DNA from: Synergistaceae bacterium
GTDB taxonomy: Bacteria > Synergistota > Synergistia > Synergistales > Aminobacteriaceae
DNA length: 64,000 nt
Direction: 5' to 3'
Assembly (NCBI GenBank): GCA_018436725.1
Contig: JAHDKT010000029.1
Location: 220,707-284,706 of the forward strand
Part shown: piece by piece, positions 17,234 to 26,081 of the stretch
Layout of the letters: each line of letters starts with the position of its first letter
Position numbering within the stretch: the first letter of the stretch is position 1
Notes under the pieces: model-generated
Told to the model about the DNA's origin: nothing
What the model saw: the letters and a program-made list of their open reading frames with translations, nothing else
The model's database searches: none
Program-made: the position numbers and the translations under genes

Positions 17234-18247
17234 ATGAAAAAGCAGTGGAAACGTGGGCTGATGGTTTTTCTTGCAGCGGTTCTGGTCTTGGTCGCAGGGG
17301 CGGGCTTCGCCGCCGACTATCCGTCGAAGGGAATCACTCTGGTCGTCCCTTGGGGAGCGGGCGGCGTCACCGATGTAGCTGCCCGGGTGTTCGCTCCTCT
17401 TTTCGAGAAGTACATGGGGGTTCCCGTAGTCATCCTCAACCGCCCCGGGGCGTCCGGCGCCATAGGCACGGAATACGCCTACGCGCGGCCTGCCGACGGA
17501 TATACCGTGCTCTTCTCCGCGGAGACTCCCGCCTCGTTCCGGATCATGGACGTGAGCAAGCTCTCCTTCCACGATTTCGAACCGATCATGCTGCTGAGTC
17601 ATTCGGAGAAGATCGTCGCGGTCGCGCCCGAGTCTCCGTACAAGACCCTTGCCGATCTGGTGAAAGACATCCGCGCCCGCCCCGGGAAGGTGCGCTTCGC
17701 CTACAGCGGAGCGGGAGCGAGCGGCCACGTCCAGGGGCTTCTGATGATGCAGAAGGGGAACCTCGACTTCTCAAGCACTCCCTTCGGAGGCGGCAACAAC
17801 GCACTGCTCGCTGTCCTCGGCGGTCAGGTCGATTTTACTTCGCCGAACATCGGGACTGTGAAGGACTACATCGCCTCGGGAAAACTCCGTGCGCTCGCGG
17901 TCTTCGACAGAAACAGAAGCGCCTATATGCCCGAGCTGCCTCCCATTACCGAGGCAATCCCGGAGATCGCTCCCTATCTGCCTCTCGATTACCCGAACTG
18001 TCTTGTTGTAAAGAAGGGAACACCTCCCGAAATCATCGCGAAGATAGCCGATGCGACATCGAAGGCCGTAGCGGATCCGAAGTGGAAGGAGTTCCTGGAG
18101 AACAACTGGTACGTCGGGCTGGATGCCGTCCGCGGACAGGACATGCTTACCTACTGGGATAAGTGGGCGTCCGTTGTGGGATGGGTGCTTCAGGACGCAG
18201 GGGTGGCGAAGAAGAACCCCGAGGAGTTCAATATTCCCAGACCGTAA
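17234..18247 (+). CDS. tctC: Tripartite tricarboxylate transporter, substrate-binding protein TctC (copy 1)
   Basis: 337-residue periplasmic binding protein of the Bug/TctC family for carboxylates. It has a signal peptide (MKKQWKRGLMVFLAAVLV, cleavage near GFAA-DYPSKG) and the family start DYPSKGITLVVPWGAGGVTD, then NRPGASGAIGTEYAYARPADG. I prefer the ATG at 17234 because the AGGGGGGG run ending at 17223 is too close to the in-frame ATG at 17225. The ligand is unknown. It is followed by a strong hairpin and then tctB and tctA. Confidence 0.92.
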   Translation: MKKQWKRGLMVFLAAVLVLVAGAGFAADYPSKGITLVVPWGAGGVTDVAARVFAPLFEKYMGVPVVILNRPGASGAIGTEYAYARPADGYTVLFSAETPASFRIMDVSKLSFHDFEPIMLLSHSEKIVAVAPESPYKTLADLVKDIRARPGKVRFAYSGAGASGHVQGLLMMQKGNLDFSSTPFGGGNNALLAVLGGQVDFTSPNIGTVKDYIASGKLRALAVFDRNRSAYMPELPPITEAIPEIAPYLPLDYPNCLVVKKGTPPEIIAKIADATSKAVADPKWKEFLENNWYVGLDAVRGQDMLTYWDKWASVVGWVLQDAGVAKKNPEEFNIPRP

Positions 18248-18261
18248 CCGATCAATCATCA

Positions 18262-18301
18262 AGAGCCGCCCCTTCCCCGCAGGGGAGTGGCGGCTCTTTT
18301 G
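18262..18301 (+). terminator. Terminator-like hairpin between tctC and tctB (copy 1)
   Basis: AGAGCCGCC (18262-18270) pairs with GGCGGCTCT (18289-18297), with an inner CCCC/GGGG stem, followed by TTTT. Because tctB and tctA follow at once, it probably works as a partial terminator that makes the binding protein more abundant than the membrane subunits. Confidence 0.75.
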
Positions 18302-18324
18302 CTTCAACGAAAGGATGGCTTCGT

Positions 18325-18783
18325 ATGAACACTTCTCCTTGGGCGTCGAATATGCGGCACAGCCTGTTTCTTTTCGCCCTTGCCGCGCTTTTCGGCCGGC
18401 AGGGCGCCTTCTCGCATGACGGTGGAGACTGGGCGCTTTCGCCCGCGCTCTTTCCCCTGCTCCTCTCCGGATCGCTCGCATTGCTCGCTTTCGCGCTGTT
18501 CGTGCAGGGGTGGCGGCGCCTCGGGACCGACCGGCATACGGCTTCTCCAGCGGCGGATGAGGGGCTTTCGACGGGAAGGGTTTTTTCCGTCTTCGCGCTC
18601 TGCATCGCGTATGCGTTGCTCCTTCCGTGGACAGGCTTCTTCCCGGCGACGGCCCTTTTTCTTGCTTTTTTTTCTTTCTTGGTCGGTGAGCGCCGTCCGT
18701 TGCCTATTCTGCTCATTTCGCTCCTTTCTCCTGCGGCGATATTCCTCATTTTTCGCCACGGTTTGAAAGTGTTGCTTCCGTAG
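18325..18783 (+). CDS. tctB: Tripartite tricarboxylate transporter, small membrane subunit TctB (copy 1)
   Basis: 152 residues, four predicted membrane helices, the usual TctB architecture. Segments LFPLLLSGSLALLAFALFVQ and FALCIAYALLLPWTGFFPAT (the conserved glycine-phenylalanine-proline turn) fit the family. The start ATG at 18325 follows AAAGGATGG. It ends 11 nt before tctA. TctB families are poorly conserved, so the call also rests on the C-B-A gene order. Confidence 0.88.
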   Translation: MNTSPWASNMRHSLFLFALAALFGRQGAFSHDGGDWALSPALFPLLLSGSLALLAFALFVQGWRRLGTDRHTASPAADEGLSTGRVFSVFALCIAYALLLPWTGFFPATALFLAFFSFLVGERRPLPILLISLLSPAAIFLIFRHGLKVLLP

Positions 18784-18794
18784 GGGGGAGGGCA

Positions 18795-20309
18795 ATGGAT
18801 CTCGTTCTCTCCGTCGTGTCGCAGATCGACGCGCTCTTCACGCTCTTCATCTTCATCGGAGCGGTCGCCGGACTCTTCGTGGGCGCTATACCCGGCCTTT
18901 CCGTCACCATGGCGACGGCGCTTCTCGTCTCCATCACGTATACCTGGAGCGTCAAAAACGCGCTTGCGGTGATTCTGGGCGTCTTCGTCTCCGGTGTGTA
19001 CGCGGGCGCCGTCTCCGCGATCCTGATCAATATCCCCGGGGCTCCCTCTTCAGTGGTGACCACCCTCGACGGGTATCCGATGGCCCGAAAGGGGGAGGCG
19101 GCGCTCGCTCTCTGGGCGGCGACCTTCCACTCCTTCGTCGGCACGGTCTTCGGTTTCCTCGTCCTGATGTTCGTCGCCAAGCCGGTAACCAGCTTCGCGC
19201 TCACCTTTTCCGCGATGGATTACTTCCTGCTGGCGCTCTTCGGCCTGACCACGATCGGCACGCTCACGGCGAAGAACTACATCAAGGGGGGGATTTGCGC
19301 CTTGCTGGGGCTGTTGCTGAGCATGATCGGAATCGACCCGTTCTCCGGCGGGGTTCGGCTGACATTCGGCTGGTTCGACCTCCAGGGCGGGATACCGCTC
19401 ATTGCCGCGCTCATCGGCCTCTTCGGATTCTCGGAAGTGCTCGATCAGGTGGCGAGAGGAGCGATGACCGCAATCGCGGCGGAGGCCGGGAAGATGCGGT
19501 ACTCTTTCCGGGAGATGGCCCGCTTCCTCCCGCTCTCCATCCGTTCCTCGATCATCGGCGTCTTCATCGGGGCGCTTCCCGGCGCCGGTGGTCCGGTGGC
19601 TTCAATTATCGCCTACGATTCGGCGCGGAAGAGCGTGAAAAACCCCAGCCGTCCCTTCGGCGAGGGAGCCGTGGAGGGGGTCGTCGCGAGCGAAGCGGCG
19701 AACAACGCCTGTATCGGCGGCGCGCTGATTCCGATGCTCACGTTGGCCGTCCCCGGAGACGCGGTGACGGCGGTTATCCTCGCCGCTTTTTACGTCCACG
19801 GGCTCCAGCCCGGACCGCTGCTCTTCGTTCGGACTCCGGAACTCTTCTCCATAGTGCTCGCCGGAGGATTCGTCGCCTCGGTCGCCATGCTGATTCTCGG
19901 CATGACGGTGGTTCCGAGACTCTCCAGAATAGTCCTCGTCCCCAAGCGGATTCTGATGCCGCTGGTGACCGTGCTCTGCGTGGTAGGGACGTACGCTGTG
20001 AACTCAAGCATGTTCGACGTGGGGTTAATGTTCTGCTTCGGTCTGGCGGGTTTCCTGATGCGCAGACGAGGATACCCCGCGGCGCCTCTTGTTTTGGGGT
20101 TGGTGCTCGGTGAGATGATGGACTCCAACCTCAGGCGGGCGATCAACATGGCGCTGGCGGGAGACAACTTCTTCCTCTCGCTTTTCGGCAGGCCGACGAG
20201 CGTGGTGCTGTCGATTCTGGTGATTTTCTCCGTTCTCGCCGCCGTGCCCGGAGTGAAGGAACGAGCTTTCGCCGTCTTCAGGCGTAGAGGCGGGGCCGAA
20301 AAGAGCTGA
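18795..20309 (+). CDS. tctA: Tripartite tricarboxylate transporter, large membrane subunit TctA (copy 1)
   Basis: 504 residues with about twelve transmembrane segments. Family motifs: FVGAIPGLSVTMATALLVSI near the N-terminus, LINIPGAPSSVVTTLDGYPM (the conserved P-G-T/A-P loop), then IGVFIGALPGAGGPVASIIAY and VASEAANNACIGGALIPMLT in the second half. It forms the solute channel with TctB, driven by an ion gradient. An AGGGGGGAGGG SD precedes the ATG. It ends at a bidirectional terminator shared with the convergent FAD oxidoreductase gene. Confidence 0.95.
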   Translation: MDLVLSVVSQIDALFTLFIFIGAVAGLFVGAIPGLSVTMATALLVSITYTWSVKNALAVILGVFVSGVYAGAVSAILINIPGAPSSVVTTLDGYPMARKGEAALALWAATFHSFVGTVFGFLVLMFVAKPVTSFALTFSAMDYFLLALFGLTTIGTLTAKNYIKGGICALLGLLLSMIGIDPFSGGVRLTFGWFDLQGGIPLIAALIGLFGFSEVLDQVARGAMTAIAAEAGKMRYSFREMARFLPLSIRSSIIGVFIGALPGAGGPVASIIAYDSARKSVKNPSRPFGEGAVEGVVASEAANNACIGGALIPMLTLAVPGDAVTAVILAAFYVHGLQPGPLLFVRTPELFSIVLAGGFVASVAMLILGMTVVPRLSRIVLVPKRILMPLVTVLCVVGTYAVNSSMFDVGLMFCFGLAGFLMRRRGYPAAPLVLGLVLGEMMDSNLRRAINMALAGDNFFLSLFGRPTSVVLSILVIFSVLAAVPGVKERAFAVFRRRGGAEKS

Positions 20310-20317
20310 AGTTGACG

Positions 20318-20344
20318 AAGGGGAGGCGGATTCCGCCTCCCCTT
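20318..20344. terminator. Bidirectional terminator between tctA and FAD oxidoreductase
   Basis: 13-bp arms (AAGGGGAGGCGGA 20318-20330; TCCGCCTCCCCTT 20332-20344), perfectly complementary with almost no loop, between convergent genes. Confidence 0.7.
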
Positions 20345-20348
20345 TGCA

Positions 20349-21641
20349 CTATTCCAGAATTGCGCCCTCGTCGATGAGCGTCTTTCGGAGCAGCTTTCCA
20401 TCAAGCTCCTTCGGGAGAATCCCCGTTTCGATGCAGAGGCGCACCGCCGTGCCGGCAGCCTGGCCGATCGCCATGCACGGCCCCATCACTCTTGTGGAGG
20501 CGTATGCCATCGACGATACGGAGATGTTCCTCCCGGCCGCCAGGACGTTCTCCAGGCCGTTCGGGAGCAGGCACCGGTACGGGATGGAGTAGTCCTTGTC
20601 GCTCCACAGGTAGACCAGCTTGTTCTGTTCGTAGTCGTGATACTCCATAGGCCAAGAACCCAAAGAGATTTCGTCGTCGAAACGACGTCCTTCCGTAATG
20701 TCCTCCTCGGAAAGAACGTATGCGCCCCTGATTCGCGACGCTTCGCGGACGCCCAAAGATGGAGCGATGGAGGAGAGAATCGCGTTTTCAAATCCGGGGA
20801 CGTATTTTCTGAAAAAGCGTGCGTTCTCCAGCGCTTTTTCCCGTCCTTCGACCAACCCGCGCGTCACATCCTCCGGGAGCGACATATCGGCTTTCACCCA
20901 GTTCGCGTTGACGATGGCCGAGCTGTTCCCCGGGAGCACGGTGAGGACGCCGTTGCCGCGTTCCCCGGTCACGTCGCCGTTCAGCCGGGCTTCCGCGAGC
21001 AGCTCGCGTATCTGTTCCTTCGTCACCAGGCGCGCTCTGTCGCCGTCGACGCAGTCCATACGGAAGACCATGGTCGCGGCCTGAAGCTTACCTTCTACTC
21101 CTCCGGAGACCGCCGATGCGGGGTCCGCCATTTTTGCGAGCAGCGCGCCTCCGGAGGCGTCGACGGCAAGACGTGGGAGAATCGCACAGCGCGCCCCCGA
21201 TTCAGTATTGACGACCTCGACGGAATGAAGCGATCTCCCGGAGAAGGAGGCGTCGATGACGCAGGTCGAGAGCATCAACTGGACTCCGTGGCGTTGCATA
21301 AGGGCGTCGAGGGCGCATGCAAGCAGCTCGGGGTCGCAGGTGTCGTTTCTGTGGGTGTCCCTGTCCACTCCTTCCGCTATGCCGCCGTACCGGAGAAGCT
21401 CCTTGGCGAGGATATCGCGAAAACCGCCGATGATTTTCCGCCTGCCGGGAAGCGACGAGTAACAGCCGCAGAGTGTACTCACCAGACCGTTGGTCGCCGT
21501 GCCTCCGAGTCTGCCGCTCTTCTCCGCCAGGATGACCGCCGCTCCCTCTCTGGCCGCGGCGAGGGCTGCGGCGGCTCCTGCCACGCCGCCTCCCAGTATC
21601 AGTATGTCGCAGATAATACTATTGACAAGATGTCGTTTCAT
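20349..21641 (-). CDS. FAD-dependent oxidoreductase (FAD/NAD-binding, fumarate reductase-like PF12831 type)
   Basis: 430 residues. The N-terminus has the dinucleotide-binding motif ILGGGVAGAAAALAAAREGA and then the sequence SGRLGGTATNGLV, typical of the family that includes flavin-dependent dehydrogenases without a named substrate. A C-terminal segment GRNISVSSMAYASTRVMGP followed by AIGQAAGTAVRLC closes the FAD site. The start at 21641 (MKRHLVNS) has GAGGAGG directly upstream on the minus strand; an in-frame ATG at 21665 lacks one. It is convergent with tctA and divergent from the diguanylate cyclase gene. It may oxidise the carboxylate imported by the neighbouring TctCBA; this is speculation from position. 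Confidence 0.85.
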   Translation of the reverse strand: MKRHLVNSIICDILILGGGVAGAAAALAAAREGAAVILAEKSGRLGGTATNGLVSTLCGCYSSLPGRRKIIGGFRDILAKELLRYGGIAEGVDRDTHRNDTCDPELLACALDALMQRHGVQLMLSTCVIDASFSGRSLHSVEVVNTESGARCAILPRLAVDASGGALLAKMADPASAVSGGVEGKLQAATMVFRMDCVDGDRARLVTKEQIRELLAEARLNGDVTGERGNGVLTVLPGNSSAIVNANWVKADMSLPEDVTRGLVEGREKALENARFFRKYVPGFENAILSSIAPSLGVREASRIRGAYVLSEEDITEGRRFDDEISLGSWPMEYHDYEQNKLVYLWSDKDYSIPYRCLLPNGLENVLAAGRNISVSSMAYASTRVMGPCMAIGQAAGTAVRLCIETGILPKELDGKLLRKTLIDEGAILE

Positions 21642-21825
21642 CGTGTCCTCCTCTTCATTCCGCACCCGAGCGTCTTTGCTGCCCGTACAGATTTTAAATC
21701 GTGTGAAACATTGTAAGGGGACTGCGGAAACGAAGCAATCTGCGACGCACTTTTTCTCGGATAATCAGATGAATTGTTTTATTGTTTCCCCCTTTGTGAT
21801 AGTATTGTTCACCGAGGTGATATAT

Positions 21826-23925
21826 GTGTACGAAAATCCCCGCGAGGCCGTTCGGATACATCTTCAGGACCGTGCTCGGCTTGTTTCGGATCCGCATGTA
21901 CGGAACGAATTGCTCGGCCTCGTCTTCGAGAACGCCTCCGACGCTATGCTCGTCCTCTTCGACGGACGTTTCGTCGAGTGCAACAAAGCTGCCGTGGAGT
22001 TAATGGGTCTGGAGTCCAAGGAAGGTATTCTCGGGAAGACTCCGGCGGACTTCTCTCCCTTTCTTCAACCGGACGAGAGTGTTTCCGAGGAGAAGGCGCG
22101 CTCGATGCTCCAGATCGCCGCCCGCTCCGGGAGCGTTTCTTTTGAATGGCTTCATACGAAGAAAAACGGCGCTACCTTGCGGGTCGAGGTGCGAATATTG
22201 CACATAATCTTCAAAAGTAAAGATTGTTTCCTTGTTTTCTGGAAAGATACAACATCATTGCGAGTTCTTGAGAATCGTCTTTCGAGCCTTTCGGAAAATC
22301 TGCCGGGAATGCTCTTTCAGGTGCGTGTTTTCTCGAACGGGGAGAGCAGTATCTCCTATCTCGGAGGGAAGATTCCGTTTCTTTTCGGGTATTCTGCCGG
22401 CGACTTCCCGATGCCGCTTGAGAGGTTTTTTTGGGGTGTTCATTCCGATGATCTGCCACTCATTCTGCGCACCGTAGGGGAGGCGCGCGCCGGCCAAAGA
22501 CACTGGCAGTGCGAGTATCGTCTATGCCTTCCGGATGGGCGCATTCTTTGGGTCGAGGGGAATGCCTTTCCCGTGCGCGATATCGACGGCAGCGTCGTTT
22601 GGCATGGCTATCTTGCCGATATAACGCAACGCAAAGATCTTGAAGAGCAGGTGAAGGAACAGCTTCATTTACAAGAGCAGATATTCGATCTGATTCCGGT
22701 TCCTCTGGTGCTCAAAGACGGAAATTCGCGTTTTCTTCAAGTAAATTTGGCGTTCGCCGACTTTTTGAACCTTCCGAAGGAGAGTATCCTCGGAAAAGGA
22801 CCGTACGAGGTGTTTCCCCCAGAGCTTGCGTCTATGGTCTTCGACGAAGACCGCGAGCTTCTTCGCTCCGGGATGCCGCGGATGGACCTTGAACGGAAGG
22901 TAAAAGACGGTCGGGGACGGAATATGTGGTTGAAGTCCTATAAAGCCCCCATATTCAACAACAGCGGGGCGATTGTCGGTATCGTAGGCGGAAATATGGA
23001 TATCACTGCGGTGAAAGACGCCGAAGCGGCTCTCAGGGAGAGCGAGGAGCGTTGGAAATTCGCGCTTGAAGGCGCGGGAGACGGAGTCTGGGACTGGAAT
23101 CTGAAAACGGGAGACGTCTTCTATTCGAATCAGCTGAAGGCCATGCTCGGGTATAGAGAAGAGGATATCTCAAACCGCTTCGAGGAGTGGGAACGCCTGC
23201 TTCACCCCGAAGACTCAAGGAAATTCAAACGGGCGATCGACCTTGTTCTGTTGGGGGAAACTGTCGCTTTTACCTGCGAATTTCGCATGCTTACCAAAGA
23301 TGGAAACTGGAGATGGATTTTAGCCAGAGGAAAGGCAGTCGAGGTAGATGCGTCGAATGTTCCGACGAGGATAATCGGAACGAATTCGGATATCACCGAA
23401 AGGAAATGGTCCGAGGCGCTGATTCACCATCAGGCGACGCACGACATGCTGACGAATCTGCCGAACAGGCCGCTCTTCAATGACCGTCTTACGCTTGCTA
23501 TGGCGGAAGCCCAACGTTCAGGCAAGAAGCTCGCAGTGATCTTTTTGGATCTGGATAACTTTAAAAATGTGAACGATATGATGGGGCACGTGGTGGGCGA
23601 TCAGCTTCTTCTTCAGGCTGCGGAGCGGATCAGGGGTGAAGTACGCGATATGGACACGGTCGCGCGTATGGGAGGAGACGAATTCACCTTCCTGATACCG
23701 CTTCTTACGGACAGGAGCGAGGCGGAAGATATTGCCCGAAGAGTCTCGAATGTACTCTCGGCTCCGTTTATTGTGGAGGGGACGCAGTTCAACATTTCCG
23801 GGAGCATGGGAATCGCGCTCTTCCCGGATGACGGGACCGACGACCTTGCGCTTATGAAACACGCCGATATGGCTATGTACGAAGCGAAAAAAGCGGGAAA
23901 GAATACTTGGCGCTTCTGGAGCTGA
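21826..23925 (+). CDS. Diguanylate cyclase with four PAS domains
   Basis: 699 residues, no transmembrane segment after the chosen start, so a soluble sensor. Four PAS domains follow each other: about residues 25-135, 140-270, 275-400 and 405-535, each ending in a PAC-like DIT or DTT sequence (KDTTSLR, ADITQRK, MDITAVK, SDITERK). The C-terminal GGDEF domain (about 545-699) has an intact active site (GGDEF, 616-620) and an RxxD inhibitory site (RDMD, 607-610) five residues before it, so the enzyme should make cyclic di-GMP under product inhibition. The GTG start at 21826 follows GAGGTGAT; the frame is open further upstream but overlaps the divergent gene. The signal sensed is unknown. Confidence 0.9.
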   Translation: MYENPREAVRIHLQDRARLVSDPHVRNELLGLVFENASDAMLVLFDGRFVECNKAAVELMGLESKEGILGKTPADFSPFLQPDESVSEEKARSMLQIAARSGSVSFEWLHTKKNGATLRVEVRILHIIFKSKDCFLVFWKDTTSLRVLENRLSSLSENLPGMLFQVRVFSNGESSISYLGGKIPFLFGYSAGDFPMPLERFFWGVHSDDLPLILRTVGEARAGQRHWQCEYRLCLPDGRILWVEGNAFPVRDIDGSVVWHGYLADITQRKDLEEQVKEQLHLQEQIFDLIPVPLVLKDGNSRFLQVNLAFADFLNLPKESILGKGPYEVFPPELASMVFDEDRELLRSGMPRMDLERKVKDGRGRNMWLKSYKAPIFNNSGAIVGIVGGNMDITAVKDAEAALRESEERWKFALEGAGDGVWDWNLKTGDVFYSNQLKAMLGYREEDISNRFEEWERLLHPEDSRKFKRAIDLVLLGETVAFTCEFRMLTKDGNWRWILARGKAVEVDASNVPTRIIGTNSDITERKWSEALIHHQATHDMLTNLPNRPLFNDRLTLAMAEAQRSGKKLAVIFLDLDNFKNVNDMMGHVVGDQLLLQAAERIRGEVRDMDTVARMGGDEFTFLIPLLTDRSEAEDIARRVSNVLSAPFIVEGTQFNISGSMGIALFPDDGTDDLALMKHADMAMYEAKKAGKNTWRFWS

Positions 23926-23968
23926 CTATTCTCCCGTTTGCCGGTTCTACACGAAAGGAGAAGAGATA

Positions 23969-25120
23969 ATGTTTTCACCGTTCAGTTATGAAATGCCTAC
24001 AAGGGTGGAATTCGGACGCGGAGCTGCGATGAAAACAGCCGACGAAGTACGCCGGCTGGGATGCTCCAGGGTGTTGCTTCTTTCGGACGGCGGCGTGAAA
24101 GGCGCGGGACTGCTCGACGGGGTGCGGAAAACGCTGGACTCCGCCTCCGTTCCGTGCGAACTCTTCCTCGACATCGAGCCGAACCCGAAGGATCGCAACG
24201 TCGAGGCCGCCGCCGAGGCCGCCCGAACTTTCGGTGCGGACTGCCTCGTTGCAGTTGGAGGGGGCAGCCCTATCGACTGCGCCAAGGCGACCGCGATCGT
24301 GGCGGCCGCGGGAGGGAGGGCGCGGGATTATGAAGGGCGCTTTAAAAGCGATATTCCGCCGCTCCCGATCATCGCGATTCCGACCACGGCCGGCACGGCG
24401 AGCGAGTTGACGTTCGGCGCCGTCATTACGGACACCGAGGCGAAGTTCAAGTTTACTGTAAAGAGCACGCAGCTCGCTCCGAAGGTCGCGCTCGCCGATC
24501 CTGAGATGACGGCCACCATGCCGAAGAATCTGACCGCCTTTACCGGCATGGACGCTCTCGTCCACGCTATAGAGGCCTACACATGCCGCGTCGCCACGCC
24601 GTTCTCCGACGCCCCGGCGATCACGGCGATGGAACTCATCGGCAAATACCTGCGGAGGGCTTGGAGAGACGGCGGCGATATGGAAGCGCGAGAAGGGATG
24701 CTCCTGGGGAGTCTTCTTGCAGGCATAGCGTTCAGCCACTCCGACGTCGCCGCAGTACACTGCCTTGCGGAGGCCCTCGGGGCTATGTACGACGCGCCGC
24801 ACGGCGCCTGCAATTCGATCGCTCTGCCCGCGATCATGGAGTTCTCCATGGATGCGTGCGTGGAACGCTACGCCCGTGTCGCCTCCTGTCTCGGACTCTC
24901 CTTCTCCACGCCGGAGGAGGGCGCGAAGAAGGCGGTGGAGGAAGTCAAACAGATGGCGCGCGATCTTGAACTGCCTTCGATCTCCGTCTTCGGCGTCAGA
25001 GAAGAAGACTTCGAGGAGATCGCGGCGAAGTCGGAGGCGAACTCGTCGAACCCCGACAATCCTAAGGTTCTTTCGAAAGCCGATTACGTCCATATCCTCC
25101 GAAAACTTACCTCCGAGTAG
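23969..25120 (+). CDS. Iron-containing alcohol dehydrogenase
   Basis: 383 residues of the group III ADH family, NAD(P)-dependent. The nucleotide-binding motif is VAVGGGSPIDCAKA; metal ligands lie in TAFTGMDALVHAIEAY and in AVHCLAEALGAMYDAPHGAC (His residues), the standard family pattern. A GGAGAAGAG SD precedes the ATG. It is separated by 43 nt from the diguanylate cyclase gene and ends at a hairpin shared with the convergent ABC operon. Substrate could be a simple alcohol, butanol or 1,3-propanediol type; not resolvable here. Confidence 0.93.
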   Translation: MFSPFSYEMPTRVEFGRGAAMKTADEVRRLGCSRVLLLSDGGVKGAGLLDGVRKTLDSASVPCELFLDIEPNPKDRNVEAAAEAARTFGADCLVAVGGGSPIDCAKATAIVAAAGGRARDYEGRFKSDIPPLPIIAIPTTAGTASELTFGAVITDTEAKFKFTVKSTQLAPKVALADPEMTATMPKNLTAFTGMDALVHAIEAYTCRVATPFSDAPAITAMELIGKYLRRAWRDGGDMEAREGMLLGSLLAGIAFSHSDVAAVHCLAEALGAMYDAPHGACNSIALPAIMEFSMDACVERYARVASCLGLSFSTPEEGAKKAVEEVKQMARDLELPSISVFGVREEDFEEIAAKSEANSSNPDNPKVLSKADYVHILRKLTSE

Positions 25121-25162
25121 ATTCCGGGACGAAAACAGGTTGTCCGGTATTTCTCCCGGTTG

Positions 25163-25191
25163 AGCAAGGGGAGCCGCAGGCTCCCCTTGCT
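25163..25191. terminator. Bidirectional terminator hairpin
   Basis: AGCAAGGGGAGC (25163-25174) pairs with GCTCCCCTTGCT (25180-25191) around a 5-nt loop, between the convergent ADH gene and glycine-betaine ABC operon. Confidence 0.65.
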
Positions 25192-25229
25192 GTGTACTCC
25201 CTATGTGGTATCTTCATTTCGGGGCGGCG

Positions 25230-26081
25230 TTACCTCTTTGGCGGTTCCCATCGCTTCGCCATGTTCTGGGTGAGGCGGTCGATGACGATGGCGAGGAAAA
25301 CCACGCTGATTCCCGCCTCGAAACCGCGTCCGATGTCGATGCGGTTGATCGAGAGCAGCACTTCCTGTCCCAGTCCGCGCGCGCCGATCATCGACGAGAT
25401 GACCACCATGGCGAGCGCCATCATCGTCGTCTGGTTCACGCCGGCGAGAATGCTCGGCATGGCGAGCGGAAGCCGGACTTCCTTGATCAGCTGCCAGCGA
25501 GTTGCGCCGTAGGCCAGCGCGGCTTCCTCGACCGGTTTCGGCACCTGATTGAGTCCGAGAGCGGTAAGGCGGATCACGGGGGGCAGCGCGTAGATAAGGG
25601 TGGCGAGGACTGCCGGAACCCTCCCGAGACCGAAGAGCATCATCGCCGGAATAAGGTAGACGAAGCTCGGCATGGTCTGCATTCCGTCGAGAATCGGACG
25701 GAGAATCGTCGCGACGATGCGCACCTCCGCCATGAGCACGCCGACGGGAAGACCGATGATCAAGGCCATCAGCACTGCGGTGATGATGATGGAAAGGCTT
25801 TCCAGCGCCATCCCCCACAGGCCGAACATCCCGATGAGGAAGGGAAGCGCCGCCAGGATGATCGAGGCGACGACCTTTTTCGAGGAATACCATGAAAGCA
25901 GCGCGACCCCGAGAATATACCCCCACCAGGGGATGATGTTCAGAATCTCGTTGACGGTGAGAAGAAAAGCGAGTATCCCGGCGGAGATGGAGTCGAAAAG
26001 AGGAGCGTAGGCCGCGATCAGGTCGTTGATGAACCTGTTGACCGCAGGCGCGATATGCACTTGAAACGCTTCAGGAAACAT
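25230..26081 (-). CDS. proW: Glycine betaine/proline ABC importer permease (ProW/OpuAB type)
   Basis: 283 residues with about six membrane segments and the inner-membrane permease EAA loop (KPVEEAALAYGATRWQLIKE) followed by LPLAMPSILAGVNQTTMMAL, the typical OpuAB sequence. Further segments GVLMAEVRIVATILRPILDG and MQTMPSFVYLIPAMMLFGLG match the family. It overlaps the ATPase gene by 11 nt, indicating translational coupling. Last gene of the operon. Confidence 0.92.
   Translation of the reverse strand: MFPEAFQVHIAPAVNRFINDLIAAYAPLFDSISAGILAFLLTVNEILNIIPWWGYILGVALLSWYSSKKVVASIILAALPFLIGMFGLWGMALESLSIIITAVLMALIIGLPVGVLMAEVRIVATILRPILDGMQTMPSFVYLIPAMMLFGLGRVPAVLATLIYALPPVIRLTALGLNQVPKPVEEAALAYGATRWQLIKEVRLPLAMPSILAGVNQTTMMALAMVVISSMIGARGLGQEVLLSINRIDIGRGFEAGISVVFLAIVIDRLTQNMAKRWEPPKR

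Noticed and set aside
25140..25200. Hairpin as a small RNA gene
   Set aside because: It lies between convergent genes and is best explained as a shared terminator.
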